NCBI GenBank assembly: GCA_002694745.1
Contig: NZMY01000014.1
Span: 62,001 to 126,000 of the forward strand
DNA from: Croceicoccus sp.
GTDB taxonomy: Bacteria > Pseudomonadota > Alphaproteobacteria > Sphingomonadales > Sphingomonadaceae
Direction: 5' to 3'
DNA: 64,000 nucleotides
Shown here in pieces: positions 9,120-18,780 of the stretch. Within the stretch, counting starts at the first letter, position 1. Each line of letters opens with the position of its first letter. The translations under genes were made by a program, and so were the position numbers. The notes under the pieces are model-generated. The model did not search any database. It saw nothing but the letters and a program-made list of their open reading frames with translations, and was not told the DNA's origin.

Positions 9120-10211
9120 TCAGCCGCATTGCGCGCGGTTCAGCAGGAAGTGATCGGCCAGCGTCAGCGCCATCATCGCCTCGACCACGGGGACGCCGCG
9201 CAGACCCACGCAGGGATCGTGGCGGCCCTTAGTGACGATCTCGCCCTGCTCGAAACCGCCGGTGTCGTCCTTGCGAATCGTCGGGACGGGGATGAGGATC
9301 GAGCTGGTCGGCTTGAACGCGACGCGCACGCGGACCGGCTGGCCGGTGGAGATGCCGCCCGCGATCCCGCCTGCATGATTGGCGCCGAACGTGACCTCGC
9401 CCGTTTCTCCGTCGCCCGAGGGGCGCATCGGGTCGGCGTTCTGTTCGCCGGTCAGGCGCGCGGCTTCGAAGCCGTCGCCGATCTCCACGCCCTTGACCGC
9501 GTTGATGCCCATCATGGCGGAGGCAAGATCGGCATCCAGCTTGCCGTAAACGGGCGCCCCCCAGCCTGCGGGAACGCCGACCGCTTCGCATGTCACCACC
9601 GCTCCCAGCGACGAGCCTGAGCGGCGTGCGTAATCGAGCCGTTCGGCCCAGCGTTCCGCCGCGGCGGGGTCGGGGCAGAAGAACGGGTTGGTCGGAATCA
9701 GCGAGGCGTCGAAGCTGGCCTCGTCGATTGTGTCGCCACCCATTTCGGAGACCCAAGCGCGGACCGTGACGCCGGAAATCACCTTGCGCGCGATGGCGCC
9801 TGCCGCCACGCGCGCCGCGGTTTCGCGTGCGCTGGACCGCCCGCCGCCGCGATAGTCGCGGATGCCGTATTTCGCGTCATAGGCGTAATCGGCATGGCCG
9901 GGGCGATAGCTTTTCGCGATCTCCGAGTAGTCCTTGGACCGCTGGTCGGTATTCTCGATCATCAGGCTGATCGGCGTGCCGGTCGTCTGGCCTTCGAACA
10001 CGCCCGACAGGATCCGAACCTCGTCAGGTTCGCGGCGCTGGGTGGTGAAGCGGCTGGTGCCGGGGCGGCGCGCGTCGAGGAAGGGCTGGATGTCGGCTTC
10101 GCTCAGTTCGATGCGCGGCGGGCAGCCGTCGACCACCGCGCCCAGCGCCGGTCCGTGGCTCTCGCCCCAGGTGGTGAACCGCAGCACGCGGCCGAAACTG
10201 TTGACGCTCAT
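9120..10211 (-). CDS. aroC: Chorismate synthase
   Basis: Last step of the shikimate pathway: converts EPSP to chorismate with reduced FMN. 363 residues from ATG 10211 ([21 protein letters not shown]). The signature GESHG is near the N-terminus, and [12 protein letters not shown] and the [18 protein letters not shown] segment (about residues 124-140) are conserved family blocks. The longer open frame upstream lacks family similarity. It is transcribed away from the Spx/ArsC-like gene, with about 100 bases of shared promoter region. Confidence 0.96.
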   Translation of the reverse strand: MSVNSFGRVLRFTTWGESHGPALGAVVDGCPPRIELSEADIQPFLDARRPGTSRFTTQRREPDEVRILSGVFEGQTTGTPISLMIENTDQRSKDYSEIAKSYRPGHADYAYDAKYGIRDYRGGGRSSARETAARVAAGAIARKVISGVTVRAWVSEMGGDTIDEASFDASLIPTNPFFCPDPAAAERWAERLDYARRSGSSLGAVVTCEAVGVPAGWGAPVYGKLDADLASAMMGINAVKGVEIGDGFEAARLTGEQNADPMRPSGDGETGEVTFGANHAGGIAGGISTGQPVRVRVAFKPTSSILIPVPTIRKDDTGGFEQGEIVTKGRHDPCVGLRGVPVVEAMMALTLADHFLLNRAQCG

Positions 10212-10311
10212 TCCCTGTCCCCAAGCCTTTCGCGCCCTATTCCTGCGTTGCGCGCAAAAGTCCACCTGTCCTATCGCGGCCCGCATACGCAATGTTTCGC
10301 GAAAGGCCGAT

Positions 10312-10659
10312 ATGAGCACGACGATCTATGGCATACCCAACTGCGACACGGTCAAGAAGGCGCGCCAATGGCTTGACGGTGAAGGGATCGATTACGCGTT
10401 CCACGATTACAAGAAACAGGGCGTGCCCGGGGATCATCTGAAGGCGTGGATTACCGACATGGGCTGGGAGCCGCTGCTCAACAAGCGCGGCACCACGTTT
10501 CGCAAGCTGCCCGACGAGGACAAGCAGGACATCGATGCGGCCAAGGCCGAGCGATTGCTGCTGGACAACCCGTCGATGATCAAGCGGCCAGTGGCGGAAT
10601 ACGACGGCGGGCTGCTGGTGGGTTTCGACGCCGACGAATGGGCGGCTGCGCTGAAATAA
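10312..10659 (+). CDS. Spx/ArsC-family reductase (YffB type)
   Basis: 115-residue small thioredoxin-fold protein ([21 protein letters not shown]) with a single N-terminal cysteine at residue 11 and the ArsC-family KRPV motif near residue 90 ([12 protein letters not shown]). This is the YffB/Spx branch, often annotated as arsenate reductase-like; members are probably glutathione-dependent thiol reductases, and no ars genes are nearby to support a role in arsenic resistance. Its stop codon lies two bases before a Fur-box-like palindrome that precedes the siderophore-interacting gene, so the two genes are probably regulated separately. Confidence 0.85.
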   Translation: MSTTIYGIPNCDTVKKARQWLDGEGIDYAFHDYKKQGVPGDHLKAWITDMGWEPLLNKRGTTFRKLPDEDKQDIDAAKAERLLLDNPSMIKRPVAEYDGGLLVGFDADEWAAALK

Positions 10660-10661
10660 AT

Positions 10662-10680
10662 ATTGCGACGCACTCGCAAT
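10662..10680. promoter_or_regulatory. Fur-box-like palindrome ahead of the siderophore-interacting protein gene
   Basis: The 19-base ATTGCGACGCACTCGCAAT has perfect 7-base arms around CGCAC. Its length and the TTGCGA...TCGCAA half sites resemble Fur operators described in alphaproteobacteria. It lies about 50 bases before the start of a gene of the family that reduces ferric siderophores, where iron repression by Fur would be expected. Confidence 0.55.
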
Positions 10681-10730
10681 TTGGGGCAGGCAGACTATCT
10701 GGACCATCAGCAATCGATGAAAGGATCATG

Positions 10731-11489
10731 ATGGCCCGCCCCGAACCGCGCACGCTCGCTCTCCTGTCTCGCACCCAGGTAACGCCCAACATGGTCCGCT
10801 TGCGGCTGGGCGGTTCGGGGATGGCCGGCTTTCCGGAAAACGCGGCGGGCGGATATGTAAAGCTGCGCCTTTCCGAGGGCGAGGACGGCGTAAAGCCCGT
10901 CGTGCGTACCTATACCATCCGCCACCAGACCGAAGACGCCATCGATGTCGATTTCGTGGTGCATGGGCTGAAAGATGAGCAGCCCGGTCCCGCCGTAAGC
11001 TGGGCGCTTGACGCGCAGCCGGGCGACACGATCCTCGTCGGCGGACCCGGTCCCGCCAAGCCGCTTCCCGAAGGGATGGACCGCTATCTCGTCGCCGGGG
11101 ACATGACCGCGCTGCCCGCCATCTCGGTCAATCTGGAAAGCCTGCCCGCTGACGCGCGCGGGACCGCCGTGATCGAAATCCAGCACGAGGACGACCGTCA
11201 GGACATTGCCGCGCCCGAAGGGTTCGATATCCAATGGCTGGTTAATCCGCACCCTGGCAGCGACCCGGAACTGCTGCTTGGCAGGCTGCGCGAACTGGGC
11301 TGGGAAGACGGAGAAACCTATGCGTGGGTGGCGGCGGAATTCGCCGCCATGCGGACGCTGCGCGATTACTTCCGCAGTGAACGCGGGCTTGGTCCCGACA
11401 GGCTCTATATCTCAAGCTATTGGAAGCAGGGCGAGGACGAGGACAGCCACCGCGTCGTCAAGCGCGCGGATCTGGAAACGGCAGGATGA
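10731..11489 (+). CDS. Siderophore-interacting protein (ferric-siderophore reductase, SIP/ViuB family)
   Basis: 252 residues. Members use NAD(P)H and FAD to reduce and release iron from imported siderophores in the cytoplasm. The N-terminal FAD-binding barrel includes the RTYTIRH motif (about residues 58-64; R-x-Y-[ST] binds flavin). The C-terminal SIP domain holds YLVAGDMTALPAI and WVAAEFAAMRTLRDYFR, the family signature. I chose ATG 10731 because AGGA is five bases upstream; ATG 10728 is immediately before it. The gene ends at 11489 and ubiG on the other strand ends at 11490, with no gap. An iron-responsive palindrome lies upstream. Confidence 0.88.
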   Translation: MARPEPRTLALLSRTQVTPNMVRLRLGGSGMAGFPENAAGGYVKLRLSEGEDGVKPVVRTYTIRHQTEDAIDVDFVVHGLKDEQPGPAVSWALDAQPGDTILVGGPGPAKPLPEGMDRYLVAGDMTALPAISVNLESLPADARGTAVIEIQHEDDRQDIAAPEGFDIQWLVNPHPGSDPELLLGRLRELGWEDGETYAWVAAEFAAMRTLRDYFRSERGLGPDRLYISSYWKQGEDEDSHRVVKRADLETAG

Positions 11490-12227
11490 TTAGCCGCGCC
11501 GCGCGGTGACGATATAGTTCAGCGACAGATCGCCCGACAGCTCCAGCCCGCGCATGGGCGAGAAGGCGATGCCGCGCGGCTCGCTCATTTCCAGCCCCGC
11601 GGCGGCGAGCAGTTCGCGCAGTTCCTCGGGAGTGACGAAATCCTGCCAGTGATGCGTGCCGCGCGGTACCATGCCCAGCCGTTCGGCCCCCTCGACCAGC
11701 AGCAGTTTCGAGCGTGCGGTGCGGTTGGGGGTGGAGATCACCATCAGACCGCCATCCGCCAGCCGTTCCTGCAATTGGTGGACGAAGGCGCCCTTGTCGG
11801 CGACATGCTCGATCACTTCCATCGCGGTGACGAGGTCAAAACGATTGGCCTGCAATTCCGCAAGTTCGCCAGCATGATAGGCGACATCCAGTCCGCCAGC
11901 CTGCGCATGGGCCCGCGCCGCGCCGATATTTTCCGCCGCCGCATCGACGCCCGTGACCTCTGCCCCCAGCCGCGCCAGCGGTTCGCACAGCAGGCCCGCG
12001 CCGCAGCCGACGTCCAGCGCGGTCTTGCCCGCCAGCGGATGGCGCGCACGCACGTCGCCGCCCCAGTGCAGGTCGATCGCTTCGCGGATATAGGCCAGCC
12101 GCACGGGGTTCAGCCGGTGGAGCATCGCCGAGGACCCCTTGGGATCCCACCAGTCCGCCGCCAGCGCGCCGAAATGGGCGGCTTCTTCGGGGCGGATGGT
12201 TACAGGTGATATTGTTGCATTGGCCAT
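11490..12227 (-). CDS. ubiG: Ubiquinone biosynthesis O-methyltransferase UbiG
   Basis: SAM-dependent methyltransferase that performs both O-methylations in ubiquinone synthesis. 245 residues, the normal length. The SAM motif ALDVGCGAGLLCEPLARLGAEVTGVD is near residues 68-95, and the N-terminal HFGALAADWWDPKGSSAMLHRLNPVR is a strong UbiG signature, followed later by MVPRGTHHWQDF. It is convergent with the SIP gene without any intergenic base and divergent from lysC. Confidence 0.95.
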   Translation of the reverse strand: MANATISPVTIRPEEAAHFGALAADWWDPKGSSAMLHRLNPVRLAYIREAIDLHWGGDVRARHPLAGKTALDVGCGAGLLCEPLARLGAEVTGVDAAAENIGAARAHAQAGGLDVAYHAGELAELQANRFDLVTAMEVIEHVADKGAFVHQLQERLADGGLMVISTPNRTARSKLLLVEGAERLGMVPRGTHHWQDFVTPEELRELLAAAGLEMSEPRGIAFSPMRGLELSGDLSLNYIVTARRG

Positions 12228-12310
12228 GCCTTACCCTTAACAGCGCGCCATTCATCCGGCCAGCATTCGCGTGGGCCGATCATGCAGGCAGACAGAAAAG
12301 GCGAAGCAGC

Positions 12311-13579
12311 TTGGCGCGCATCGTGATGAAATTCGGCGGCACCTCGATGGCGGGGACGGAGCGGATTCGCCGCGTCGCCAATATCGTGCGCCGCCAGCAG
12401 GCCGCGGGGCACGAGGTGGCGGTGGTCGTTTCGGCCATGGCGGGCGAGACCGACCGGCTGGTCAATTTCTGCCGCGAAGCCAATCCGCTGTACGACCCCG
12501 CCGAATATGACGTGGTTGTCGCCGCGGGCGAGCAGATCACCAGCGGGCTGCTGGCGCTGACGCTGCAGGCGCTGGGCTGCAAGGCGCGGTCGTGGCTGGG
12601 CTGGCAATTGCCGATCCATACCGACAATGCCCACGCCAAGACGCGCATCGGCGAGATCGACGCAGGCGAGGTGATCGCCAGCATGCAGGCGGGCGAGATC
12701 GCGGTGATCCCCGGTTTCCAGGGACTGGCCGAGGATGGCCGCGTCGCGACCTTAGGCCGGGGCGGCAGCGATACCAGCGCCGTCGCGGTCGCCGCTGCGG
12801 TCAAGGCCGACCGCTGCGACATCTATACCGATGTCGACGGCGTCTATACCACCGACCCGCGCATTGTCGCCAAGGCCCGCAAGCTGAAGGCCGTGACGTT
12901 CGAGGAAATGCTCGAGCTTGCCTCGGTTGGGTCGAAGGTGCTGCAGACCCGTTCGGTCAGCCTTGCGATGAAGGAAAAAGTGCCGGTGCAGGTGCTGTCG
13001 TCGTTCATCGACGACGATGCGCCGCTGGCCGATGAATTGCCCGGAACGCTGATCGTCAGCGAGGAAGAGCTTGAAGGACTCGACATGGAAAGCCAGCTGA
13101 TCACCGGCATCGCCGCCGACAAGAACGAAGCCAAAGTCATCCTGACCCGCGTGCCCGACCGCCCCGGCGCGGTGGCCAGCGTCTTCACCCCGCTGGCGGC
13201 GGCCAATATCAACGTCGACATGATCATCCAGAACGTGGGCCGCGACAAGGGCGAGACCGACGTAACCTTTACCGTGCCGGGCGCCGATCTTGTCCGCACG
13301 CAGGCTTTGCTGGAAGAGCAGAAGCCGCAGATCGGCTTTAATCGTATCATCACCGATCCCAAGGTCGCCAAGATCAGCGTCGTGGGCGTGGGCATGCGCA
13401 GCCATGCGGGCATCGCCAGCACCATGTTCAAGGCGCTGGCCGATCGCGGCATCAACATCCAGGCGATCTCGACCAGCGAGATCAAGGTGTCGGTGCTGAT
13501 CGACGAAGACGAGACCGAACTGGCCGTGCGCGTGCTGCACACCGCCTATGGGCTGGACGCGGTCGAGGACGCCGCCTGA
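12311..13579 (+). CDS. lysC: Aspartokinase
   Basis: Phosphorylates aspartate, the first step to lysine, threonine and methionine. Start taken as TTG 12311 (LARIVMKFGGTSMAG), giving 422 residues; GTG 12323 and ATG 12326 are in-frame alternatives but would clip the strand before KFGGTS. The kinase domain has KFGGTSMAG at the start and the GRGGSDTSAVAVAAA nucleotide-binding loop near residue 155. Two C-terminal ACT domains follow (from about LITGIAADKNEAKVILTRVPDRPG), the usual feedback-regulatory part. The non-ATG start may limit translation. Confidence 0.95.
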   Translation: MARIVMKFGGTSMAGTERIRRVANIVRRQQAAGHEVAVVVSAMAGETDRLVNFCREANPLYDPAEYDVVVAAGEQITSGLLALTLQALGCKARSWLGWQLPIHTDNAHAKTRIGEIDAGEVIASMQAGEIAVIPGFQGLAEDGRVATLGRGGSDTSAVAVAAAVKADRCDIYTDVDGVYTTDPRIVAKARKLKAVTFEEMLELASVGSKVLQTRSVSLAMKEKVPVQVLSSFIDDDAPLADELPGTLIVSEEELEGLDMESQLITGIAADKNEAKVILTRVPDRPGAVASVFTPLAAANINVDMIIQNVGRDKGETDVTFTVPGADLVRTQALLEEQKPQIGFNRIITDPKVAKISVVGVGMRSHAGIASTMFKALADRGINIQAISTSEIKVSVLIDEDETELAVRVLHTAYGLDAVEDAA

Positions 13580-13782
13580 CCGCCGCGATGGGCGGGTAAC
13601 AGCACCTCTCCCTGACGCGCCGCGCGCCAGTGGCCGCGAGGCGGTGATGGTGGTCCGGTTTCGCGAAGCCGGTGCGCCGACCCTGCCGGACATGCTCGCC
13701 GCTTTGTTTCGGTCGGTGCGTTTCGGCGGCCGGATCGCACGCCGCCGTCGCCTGTCATGCTGCATTCTCACACCGACAAACG

Positions 13783-13815
13783 AAAACCCCCGCCAGGCTG
13801 ATGCCGGGCGGGGGC
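13783..13815 (-). terminator. Terminator after the cytochrome c gene
   Basis: Perfect 8-base GC arms (GGCGGGGG / CCCCCGCC), followed on the minus strand by TTTTCG, about 30 bases past the stop of the cytochrome c gene. lysC ends on the opposite strand some 200 bases away. Confidence 0.75.
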
Positions 13816-13842
13816 CTTGGTGATTCGCTTTTTGCGCGGCGT

Positions 13843-14502
13843 TTATTCGCCGACGGGCGCGGTTGTGTCCGTGTCCGCCGCGACTTCCGGATAGGTCCCG
13901 GCGCTGGCGTCCGAAGCCTCGGTGCTGACGGTGGTGGGCTCGTCCACAGCGTCGATTTCGCCGGCTTCCTCGGCGGGCGCGGCCTCAACCTCGGGCAGGG
14001 GCAGGTTCGAACCCATGCTGTTCAGATAGGCGATGACATTGGCGCGGTCCTCGGGATTGCCGAGGCCGGCGAAGCTCATCTTGGTGCCGTTGGCGAAATT
14101 GCGCGGGCTGGTCAGCCATGCGTCCATATTCGCGAAATCCCAGTCGCCGCCATGGCTCGACAACGCCGAGCTATAGGCGAATCCGGCGGCATGCTTGCCG
14201 ATCGGCTTGCCCATGATGGCATAGAGATTGGGGCCGATCCCGTTGGGGCCGCCCTGCTCGATCGTGTGGCAGGCGACGCATTTGGCAAAGACCGCCTCGC
14301 CCTTGGCGACATCGGCGGTCGACAGCAGCATGGCCAGCGACGGCCCTTCGGCGCCGCCTTCTTCCTCCACGCCCTCGATCACATAGCCCAGGTTTTCGGG
14401 GCGTTCTGCGTCGAAGATGTGGCCGCTGATGCTGGACAGGCCCAGGGCGACGACGCCGCCGAACAGGGTCCAGCCGAAGATGGTATTGGTTCTGCCGTCC
14501 AT
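13843..14502 (-). CDS. Membrane-anchored c-type cytochrome (CycM/c552-like)
   Basis: 219 residues with an uncleaved-looking N-terminal anchor (NTIFGWTLFGGVVALGLSSI, residues 6-25) and one class I cytochrome c domain facing the periplasm. The heme site is CVACH at residues 75-79, and the axial Met is probably M142 in NGTKMSFAG. An acidic, Ala/Glu/Thr-rich tail of about 50 residues follows the domain. CycM-type proteins carry electrons from the bc1 complex to aa3 oxidase in alphaproteobacteria. The start at 14502 fits the family's MxGRxNTxxG beginning. Monocistronic, with its own terminator. Confidence 0.88.
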   Translation of the reverse strand: MDGRTNTIFGWTLFGGVVALGLSSISGHIFDAERPENLGYVIEGVEEEGGAEGPSLAMLLSTADVAKGEAVFAKCVACHTIEQGGPNGIGPNLYAIMGKPIGKHAAGFAYSSALSSHGGDWDFANMDAWLTSPRNFANGTKMSFAGLGNPEDRANVIAYLNSMGSNLPLPEVEAAPAEEAGEIDAVDEPTTVSTEASDASAGTYPEVAADTDTTAPVGE

Positions 14503-14700
14503 CAGAGAAAATATCCGTCTGCGTATGCGCGCGTGAAAGCGGTCGTGAATAGAAGCGATGTTTCGCGGCCGATTATGGCTCGCGCGTCGCTCTAAATAAG
14601 GGTTCGGCGCATGACAAGGGCGTTTCATGCCGCAATGCGATTAGCATGGCCCCTTAACGCTCTTGGCAGCCGCGCGGGGAGCGCCTAACGGCATCGACCC

Positions 14701-15615
14701 ATGAACGCGCCGATCAGCCAGCAAGCCAGCCCTTATGCCGCCCCGGCCATGGCGCTGGTCAACAAGATGACCCGTGCCGCGCTTGCGGAACCCGCGCGGG
14801 CCGTGTCATTCCAGGGCGCGCCGGGCGCCAATTCGCATATCGCGGCGTTGGAACACGACCCCGATTGCCTGCCCATGCCCTGTTTCTCGTTCGCCGACGC
14901 GATCGAGGCGGTGAAGGAAGGACGCGCCGCCCGCGCGATCATCCCGATCGAGAATTCGCATAACGGGCGCGTGGCCGACATCCATTTCCTGCTTCCCGAA
15001 TCGGGCCTTGCGATCACGGGCGAGCATTTCATGGAGATCCACCATCACCTGATGGCGCTGGGTAATGGGCCGTTCCGCGGCGTGATCAGCCATCCGCAGG
15101 CGCTGGGCCAGTGCCGCCACCGGCTGCGTGCCGACAGGCTGGTGCCGATGGATCATGCCGACACGGCGGGCGCCGCCGCTACGGTGTTCGAGCAGCAGGA
15201 CCCCGAACTGGCCGCCATCGCGCCCGAAATGGCGGCGGAGCTTTACGGCCTGAAGATCATCGCGCGCGATATCGAGGATGCGCACGATAATATGACGCGT
15301 TTCGTCGTGCTGGCGAAGGATGCGCTGGATCCCGCGACCATCGACGGCCCCGCGATGACGACCTTCGTGTTCGAGGTGCGCAATATTCCCGCCGCGCTCT
15401 ACAAGGCGCTGGGCGGGTTCGCGACCAATGGCGTGAACATGACCAAGCTGGAAAGCTATCAGAAGGGCGCCGCCTTTGCCGCGACCGAGTTCTATGCCGA
15501 TATCGTCGGCGCGCCGGGCCAGCCCGCGGTCGATCGCGCGCTGGAGGAGCTGGGGTTCTATTCAAAGCACCTGCGCATCCTCGGCAGCTATGGCCAGGCG
15601 CGCGAGCGCGGTTAA
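14701..15615 (+). CDS. pheA: Prephenate dehydratase (monofunctional, with ACT domain)
   Basis: Converts prephenate to phenylpyruvate for phenylalanine synthesis. 304 residues, without the chorismate mutase domain of the E. coli fusion protein. Catalytic-domain motifs are VSFQGAPGANSHIAAL (near residue 38), IPIENSHNGRV and DNMTRFVVL, containing the catalytic Thr-Arg-Phe. A C-terminal ACT domain begins around TTFVFEVRNIPAALYKAL; the Phe-binding ESRP motif of other PheA proteins reads ESYQ here. The ribosome site is weak. Chorismate is supplied by aroC, about 4.5 kb away. Confidence 0.93.
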   Translation: MNAPISQQASPYAAPAMALVNKMTRAALAEPARAVSFQGAPGANSHIAALEHDPDCLPMPCFSFADAIEAVKEGRAARAIIPIENSHNGRVADIHFLLPESGLAITGEHFMEIHHHLMALGNGPFRGVISHPQALGQCRHRLRADRLVPMDHADTAGAAATVFEQQDPELAAIAPEMAAELYGLKIIARDIEDAHDNMTRFVVLAKDALDPATIDGPAMTTFVFEVRNIPAALYKALGGFATNGVNMTKLESYQKGAAFAATEFYADIVGAPGQPAVDRALEELGFYSKHLRILGSYGQARERG

Positions 15616-15950
15616 GGCGCGGTTTGGGGCGCGAATCGGTTGGACGGCGGCGGCACCAAATTCGCGCTGCCGCATCACGGTCATGGGCGCGGTGCGACAG
15701 CGCGATCAGGACTGGTATCGCGCCGACCGACATCCCCCGACAACGGCCAGCACGTCATGCCGGTGCGAAACTTTCGCTGAGGTCCTGCTCCCCGGCATGA
15801 AACCCTATTATAAACGCTAGGTGAACAGGCAGCTAGTTCAAATTTGTGATATTTGATTTTTGACCCATCCCGATGGATTGGCTGGACAGCTTGGTGCGCG
15901 GCGCATCGCCTTCCCTTCCGCTTGTGCCGCATCGCCGCTAGGACCGGGCC
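15616..15950. other. Intergenic region without a recognisable gene
   Basis: About 335 bases between the prephenate dehydratase and GNAT genes. The first half is GC-rich; from about 15800 it is AT-rich (around CTATTATAAACG and AAATTTGTGATATTTG), which could hold the GNAT promoter. No tRNA fold, terminator or protein-like frame was seen. Confidence 0.5.
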
Positions 15951-16475
15951 ATGACGGATTTCACCCTGCGCGATGCGGTTGCCGGTGATGCGGCGGCGCT
16001 GTCTTTACTGGGGCGGCAGAGTTTCGCCGCGGCCTTCGGTCATCTCTATCGGCCAGAGGATCTCGCCGCGTTTCTGGACGAGACGCACGACCCTGCCAGA
16101 GTCGCGGGCGAAATTGCCGATCCGGCCTATATCCACCAGCTTGCCGTGGATGATGCAGGCCGCCTGATGGGCTATTGCAAGCTGACCGCCGACAGCGATT
16201 ATGCCAGCCATTCCGAAGCCCGCGCTCCGATGGGGTTGAGCCAGCTCTACACCGATCCGGCCTGTACCGGGCAAGGGTTGGGCGCGGCGCTTATGGACTG
16301 GGCGCTGGCCACGGCCCGCTCGCGCGGTGCGGACGCCGGCCAGCTATCGGTATGGAGCGAGAACCACGGAGCGCAGCGGTTCTATCAGCGGCACGGTTTT
16401 GCCAAGATCGCTGACATCGACTTCTGGGTCGGCAGCCACCGCGACGACGAGTTTCTTTACGAAAAGCGGCTGTGA
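15951..16475 (+). CDS. GNAT family N-acetyltransferase
   Basis: 174 residues with the single GNAT domain. The acetyl-CoA binding motif A is LYTDPACTGQGLGAALMDWALATARSRGA (about residues 90-118, with the R/Q-x-x-G-x-G/A loop as TGQGLGAAL), and motif B is LSVWSENHGAQRFYQRHGF. The substrate is unknown. AGGA lies about 10 bases before the ATG. It ends four bases before the stop of the ZntB-like transporter on the opposite strand. Confidence 0.88.
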   Translation: MTDFTLRDAVAGDAAALSLLGRQSFAAAFGHLYRPEDLAAFLDETHDPARVAGEIADPAYIHQLAVDDAGRLMGYCKLTADSDYASHSEARAPMGLSQLYTDPACTGQGLGAALMDWALATARSRGADAGQLSVWSENHGAQRFYQRHGFAKIADIDFWVGSHRDDEFLYEKRL

Positions 16476-16479
16476 CCGG

Positions 16480-17490
16480 TCACAGCCATTTCCAGCGCCA
16501 GAACAGGAACAATTGCACCGCCAGAATCGCCGTGCACAGGCCCACCACGTCCCAGAACGCATCGCCGTCGTTCACGCCCGGCATGCCGCCGACATTGATG
16601 CCCATCAGCCCGGTCAGAAAGCTGAGCGGCAGGAAGATCCCCGCCACGATGGTCAGCATATAGGTCGCCTTTTCGCTGCTGGCGACGGCGCGGGCGCGGA
16701 TCTCGTCCTGAAGCACAACGGCGCTTTCCATCGAGATGTCGATATCGTCGAGATAGCGGCGCAGGCGTTCGATCGTCTCGGCGATCTCGCGCCGGTCGTG
16801 CTCCTCGAACCAGGCGGGGGCATCGCGGCTGATGCGTTCCAGCGCCTCGTGCTGCGGGCTCATGTGGCGTTTCAGCGCAAGGCAGTTGCGGCGGATCGTG
16901 GTGATGCGGGTCAGCACTTCCTCGGGCTCGTCCTCGGGGTCCACATGCTCCAGCGTGTCGATATGGTCGTTCATGTCGATGATCGACCGGCTCATCCGCG
17001 CGATCATGTGTTCGGTGACCTGTGTGATCAGCGATCCCGCGTCGGTAGGGCCGATGCCCTGATCGATCTCGGCCAAGGTGTCGCGCGGCGTCTGCAGCCG
17101 TTCGCGCCGCAGCGTGATCAGCCGCCGCCCGTCGCACCACAATTGCATCGAGACCATGTCCTCGGGCTCGGCATTGGGGTTGAAATTGATGCCGCGCAGC
17201 GTGGCGACCAGCGTATTGCCCTCGCGAAAGGCGCGCGGGCGGGTGCGGTCGCTGACCAGCAGTTCGGCGGTCGGCTCGGACATGCCGATGCTGTCTTCCA
17301 GCCATTCCTGCACGCCGGGGCGCGTGCGGCAGACATGCATCCACAGCACTTCCTGGGGATGCGCGGCCGACGGCTTCCACTTGCGTGCCTCTTCCCAGTC
17401 CAGCTTGCGCCCGCCGCCCTTGCCATCGAGCACGCGGGCGAACAGCAGCGCATTGTCGCCGCTCTGGTCGTCGTAAAGCTGTTCTTCCAA
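16480..17490 (-). CDS. ZntB/CorA-family divalent metal transporter
   Basis: 336 residues: a large cytoplasmic N-terminal domain, long helices, then two C-terminal membrane segments (about YMLTIVAGIFLPLSFLTGLMGI and VVGLCTAILAVQLFLFW). Between them the CorA signature GMN appears as MGINVGGMPG, the form typical of the zinc-transporting ZntB branch. I chose TTG 17490, which has GGGAG eight bases upstream; ATG 17526 would add 12 residues. Metal specificity (zinc rather than magnesium) is inferred from this motif. It is divergent from ispG across about 100 bases. Confidence 0.82.
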   Translation of the reverse strand: MEEQLYDDQSGDNALLFARVLDGKGGGRKLDWEEARKWKPSAAHPQEVLWMHVCRTRPGVQEWLEDSIGMSEPTAELLVSDRTRPRAFREGNTLVATLRGINFNPNAEPEDMVSMQLWCDGRRLITLRRERLQTPRDTLAEIDQGIGPTDAGSLITQVTEHMIARMSRSIIDMNDHIDTLEHVDPEDEPEEVLTRITTIRRNCLALKRHMSPQHEALERISRDAPAWFEEHDRREIAETIERLRRYLDDIDISMESAVVLQDEIRARAVASSEKATYMLTIVAGIFLPLSFLTGLMGINVGGMPGVNDGDAFWDVVGLCTAILAVQLFLFWRWKWL

Positions 17491-17587
17491 AGATGCGTCT
17501 CCCTGTTCGCGGGATTGATGGCGCATCGCCGGAGTTGAGGCAAATGCGTCTTTGCCCCTTAACACAAGCGCCTGTATAGGAAGGCCC

Positions 17588-18754
17588 ATGTCTACAGACC
17601 GCATCGCAGCAATCCGGCCCTGGCGCATGATCGACCGCCGCAAGAGCCGCCAGATCATGGTGGGCCGCGTGCCCGTGGGCGGCGACGCCCCGATCAGCGT
17701 CCAGACGATGACCAACACGCTGACCAGCGACGCAGGCGCGACGATCGACCAGATCCGCCGCTGCGAGGATGCGGGCGCGGACATCGTGCGCGTGTCGTGC
17801 CCCGACGTCGAATCGACTGCGGCGCTGAAACAGATCGTGCGCGCCGCCGAGGTGCCGATCGTCGCGGACATCCATTTCCACTACAAGCGCGCGCTGGAAG
17901 CCGCCGATGCGGGCGCGGCCTGCCTGCGCATCAATCCCGGCAATATCGGCAGCAGCGAGCGCGTGGCCGAGGTCGTGCGCGCGGCCAAGGCCAATGGCTG
18001 CTCGATCCGCATCGGCGTGAACGCGGGCAGCCTGGAAAAGGACCTGCTGGAAAAATACGGCGAGCCGTGCCCCGATGCGCTGGTCGAATCGGCGCTGGAT
18101 CACATCAAGCTGCTGCAGGACCACGATTTCCACGAATACAAGGTCGCGGTGAAGGCCAGCGACGTGTTCCTGGCGGTCGCGGCCTATCAGGGCCTTGCCG
18201 AAGCGGTCGATTGCCCGCTGCATCTTGGCATTACCGAGGCGGGCGGGCTGATTGGCGGGACGGTGAAATCGGCGCTTGGAATCGGCAACCTGCTGTGGGC
18301 GGGCATCGGCGATACGCTGCGCGTGTCGCTGTCGGCAGAGCCCGAGGAGGAAGTGCGCGTCGGGTTCGAGATCCTGAAGGCGCTGGGCCTGCGTACCCGC
18401 GGCGTGCGCGTCGTGTCCTGCCCCAGCTGTGCGCGGCAGGGTTTCGACGTGATCCGCACGGTGCAGGCTCTGGAAGAGCGGTTGCAGCACATCAAGACGC
18501 CGCTCTCGCTGTCGGTGCTGGGCTGCGTGGTCAACGGACCGGGCGAGGCGCGCGAGACCGATATCGGCATCACCGGCGGCGGCAACGGCAAGCACATGGT
18601 CTATCTGTCGGGCGTCACCGACCACCATGTGCAGAGCGGTGACATGCTCGACCACATCGTCAAGCTGGTGGAGGCGAAGGCCGCCGAGATCGAGGGCGGC
18701 ATGACCGACGCCGGGAAGGCCGACGAGAGCAAGGCGGCGGAAGCCGCCGAATAG
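17588..18754 (+). CDS. ispG: 4-hydroxy-3-methylbut-2-enyl diphosphate synthase (flavodoxin)
   Basis: Iron-sulfur enzyme of the MEP isoprenoid pathway (GcpE) making HMBPP from MEcPP. 388 residues. The N-terminal TIM barrel begins at [15 protein letters not shown]. The C-terminal domain supplies the [4Fe-4S] cysteines in SCPSCARQ and [11 protein letters not shown], both intact. A charged Ala/Glu/Lys tail extends the C-terminus slightly. Isoprenoids made here feed the ubiquinone side chain (ubiG is nearby). An inverted repeat 27 bases after the stop may end transcription. Confidence 0.96.
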   Translation: MSTDRIAAIRPWRMIDRRKSRQIMVGRVPVGGDAPISVQTMTNTLTSDAGATIDQIRRCEDAGADIVRVSCPDVESTAALKQIVRAAEVPIVADIHFHYKRALEAADAGAACLRINPGNIGSSERVAEVVRAAKANGCSIRIGVNAGSLEKDLLEKYGEPCPDALVESALDHIKLLQDHDFHEYKVAVKASDVFLAVAAYQGLAEAVDCPLHLGITEAGGLIGGTVKSALGIGNLLWAGIGDTLRVSLSAEPEEEVRVGFEILKALGLRTRGVRVVSCPSCARQGFDVIRTVQALEERLQHIKTPLSLSVLGCVVNGPGEARETDIGITGGGNGKHMVYLSGVTDHHVQSGDMLDHIVKLVEAKAAEIEGGMTDAGKADESKAAEAAE

Positions 18755-18780
18755 GCTGCGCCGCTGTCGGCCTGCGTGTT

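Noticed and set aside
10312-10659. Arsenate reductase for arsenic resistance
   Set aside because: The protein is the YffB/Spx branch of the ArsC fold and no arsenic efflux or regulator genes are nearby.
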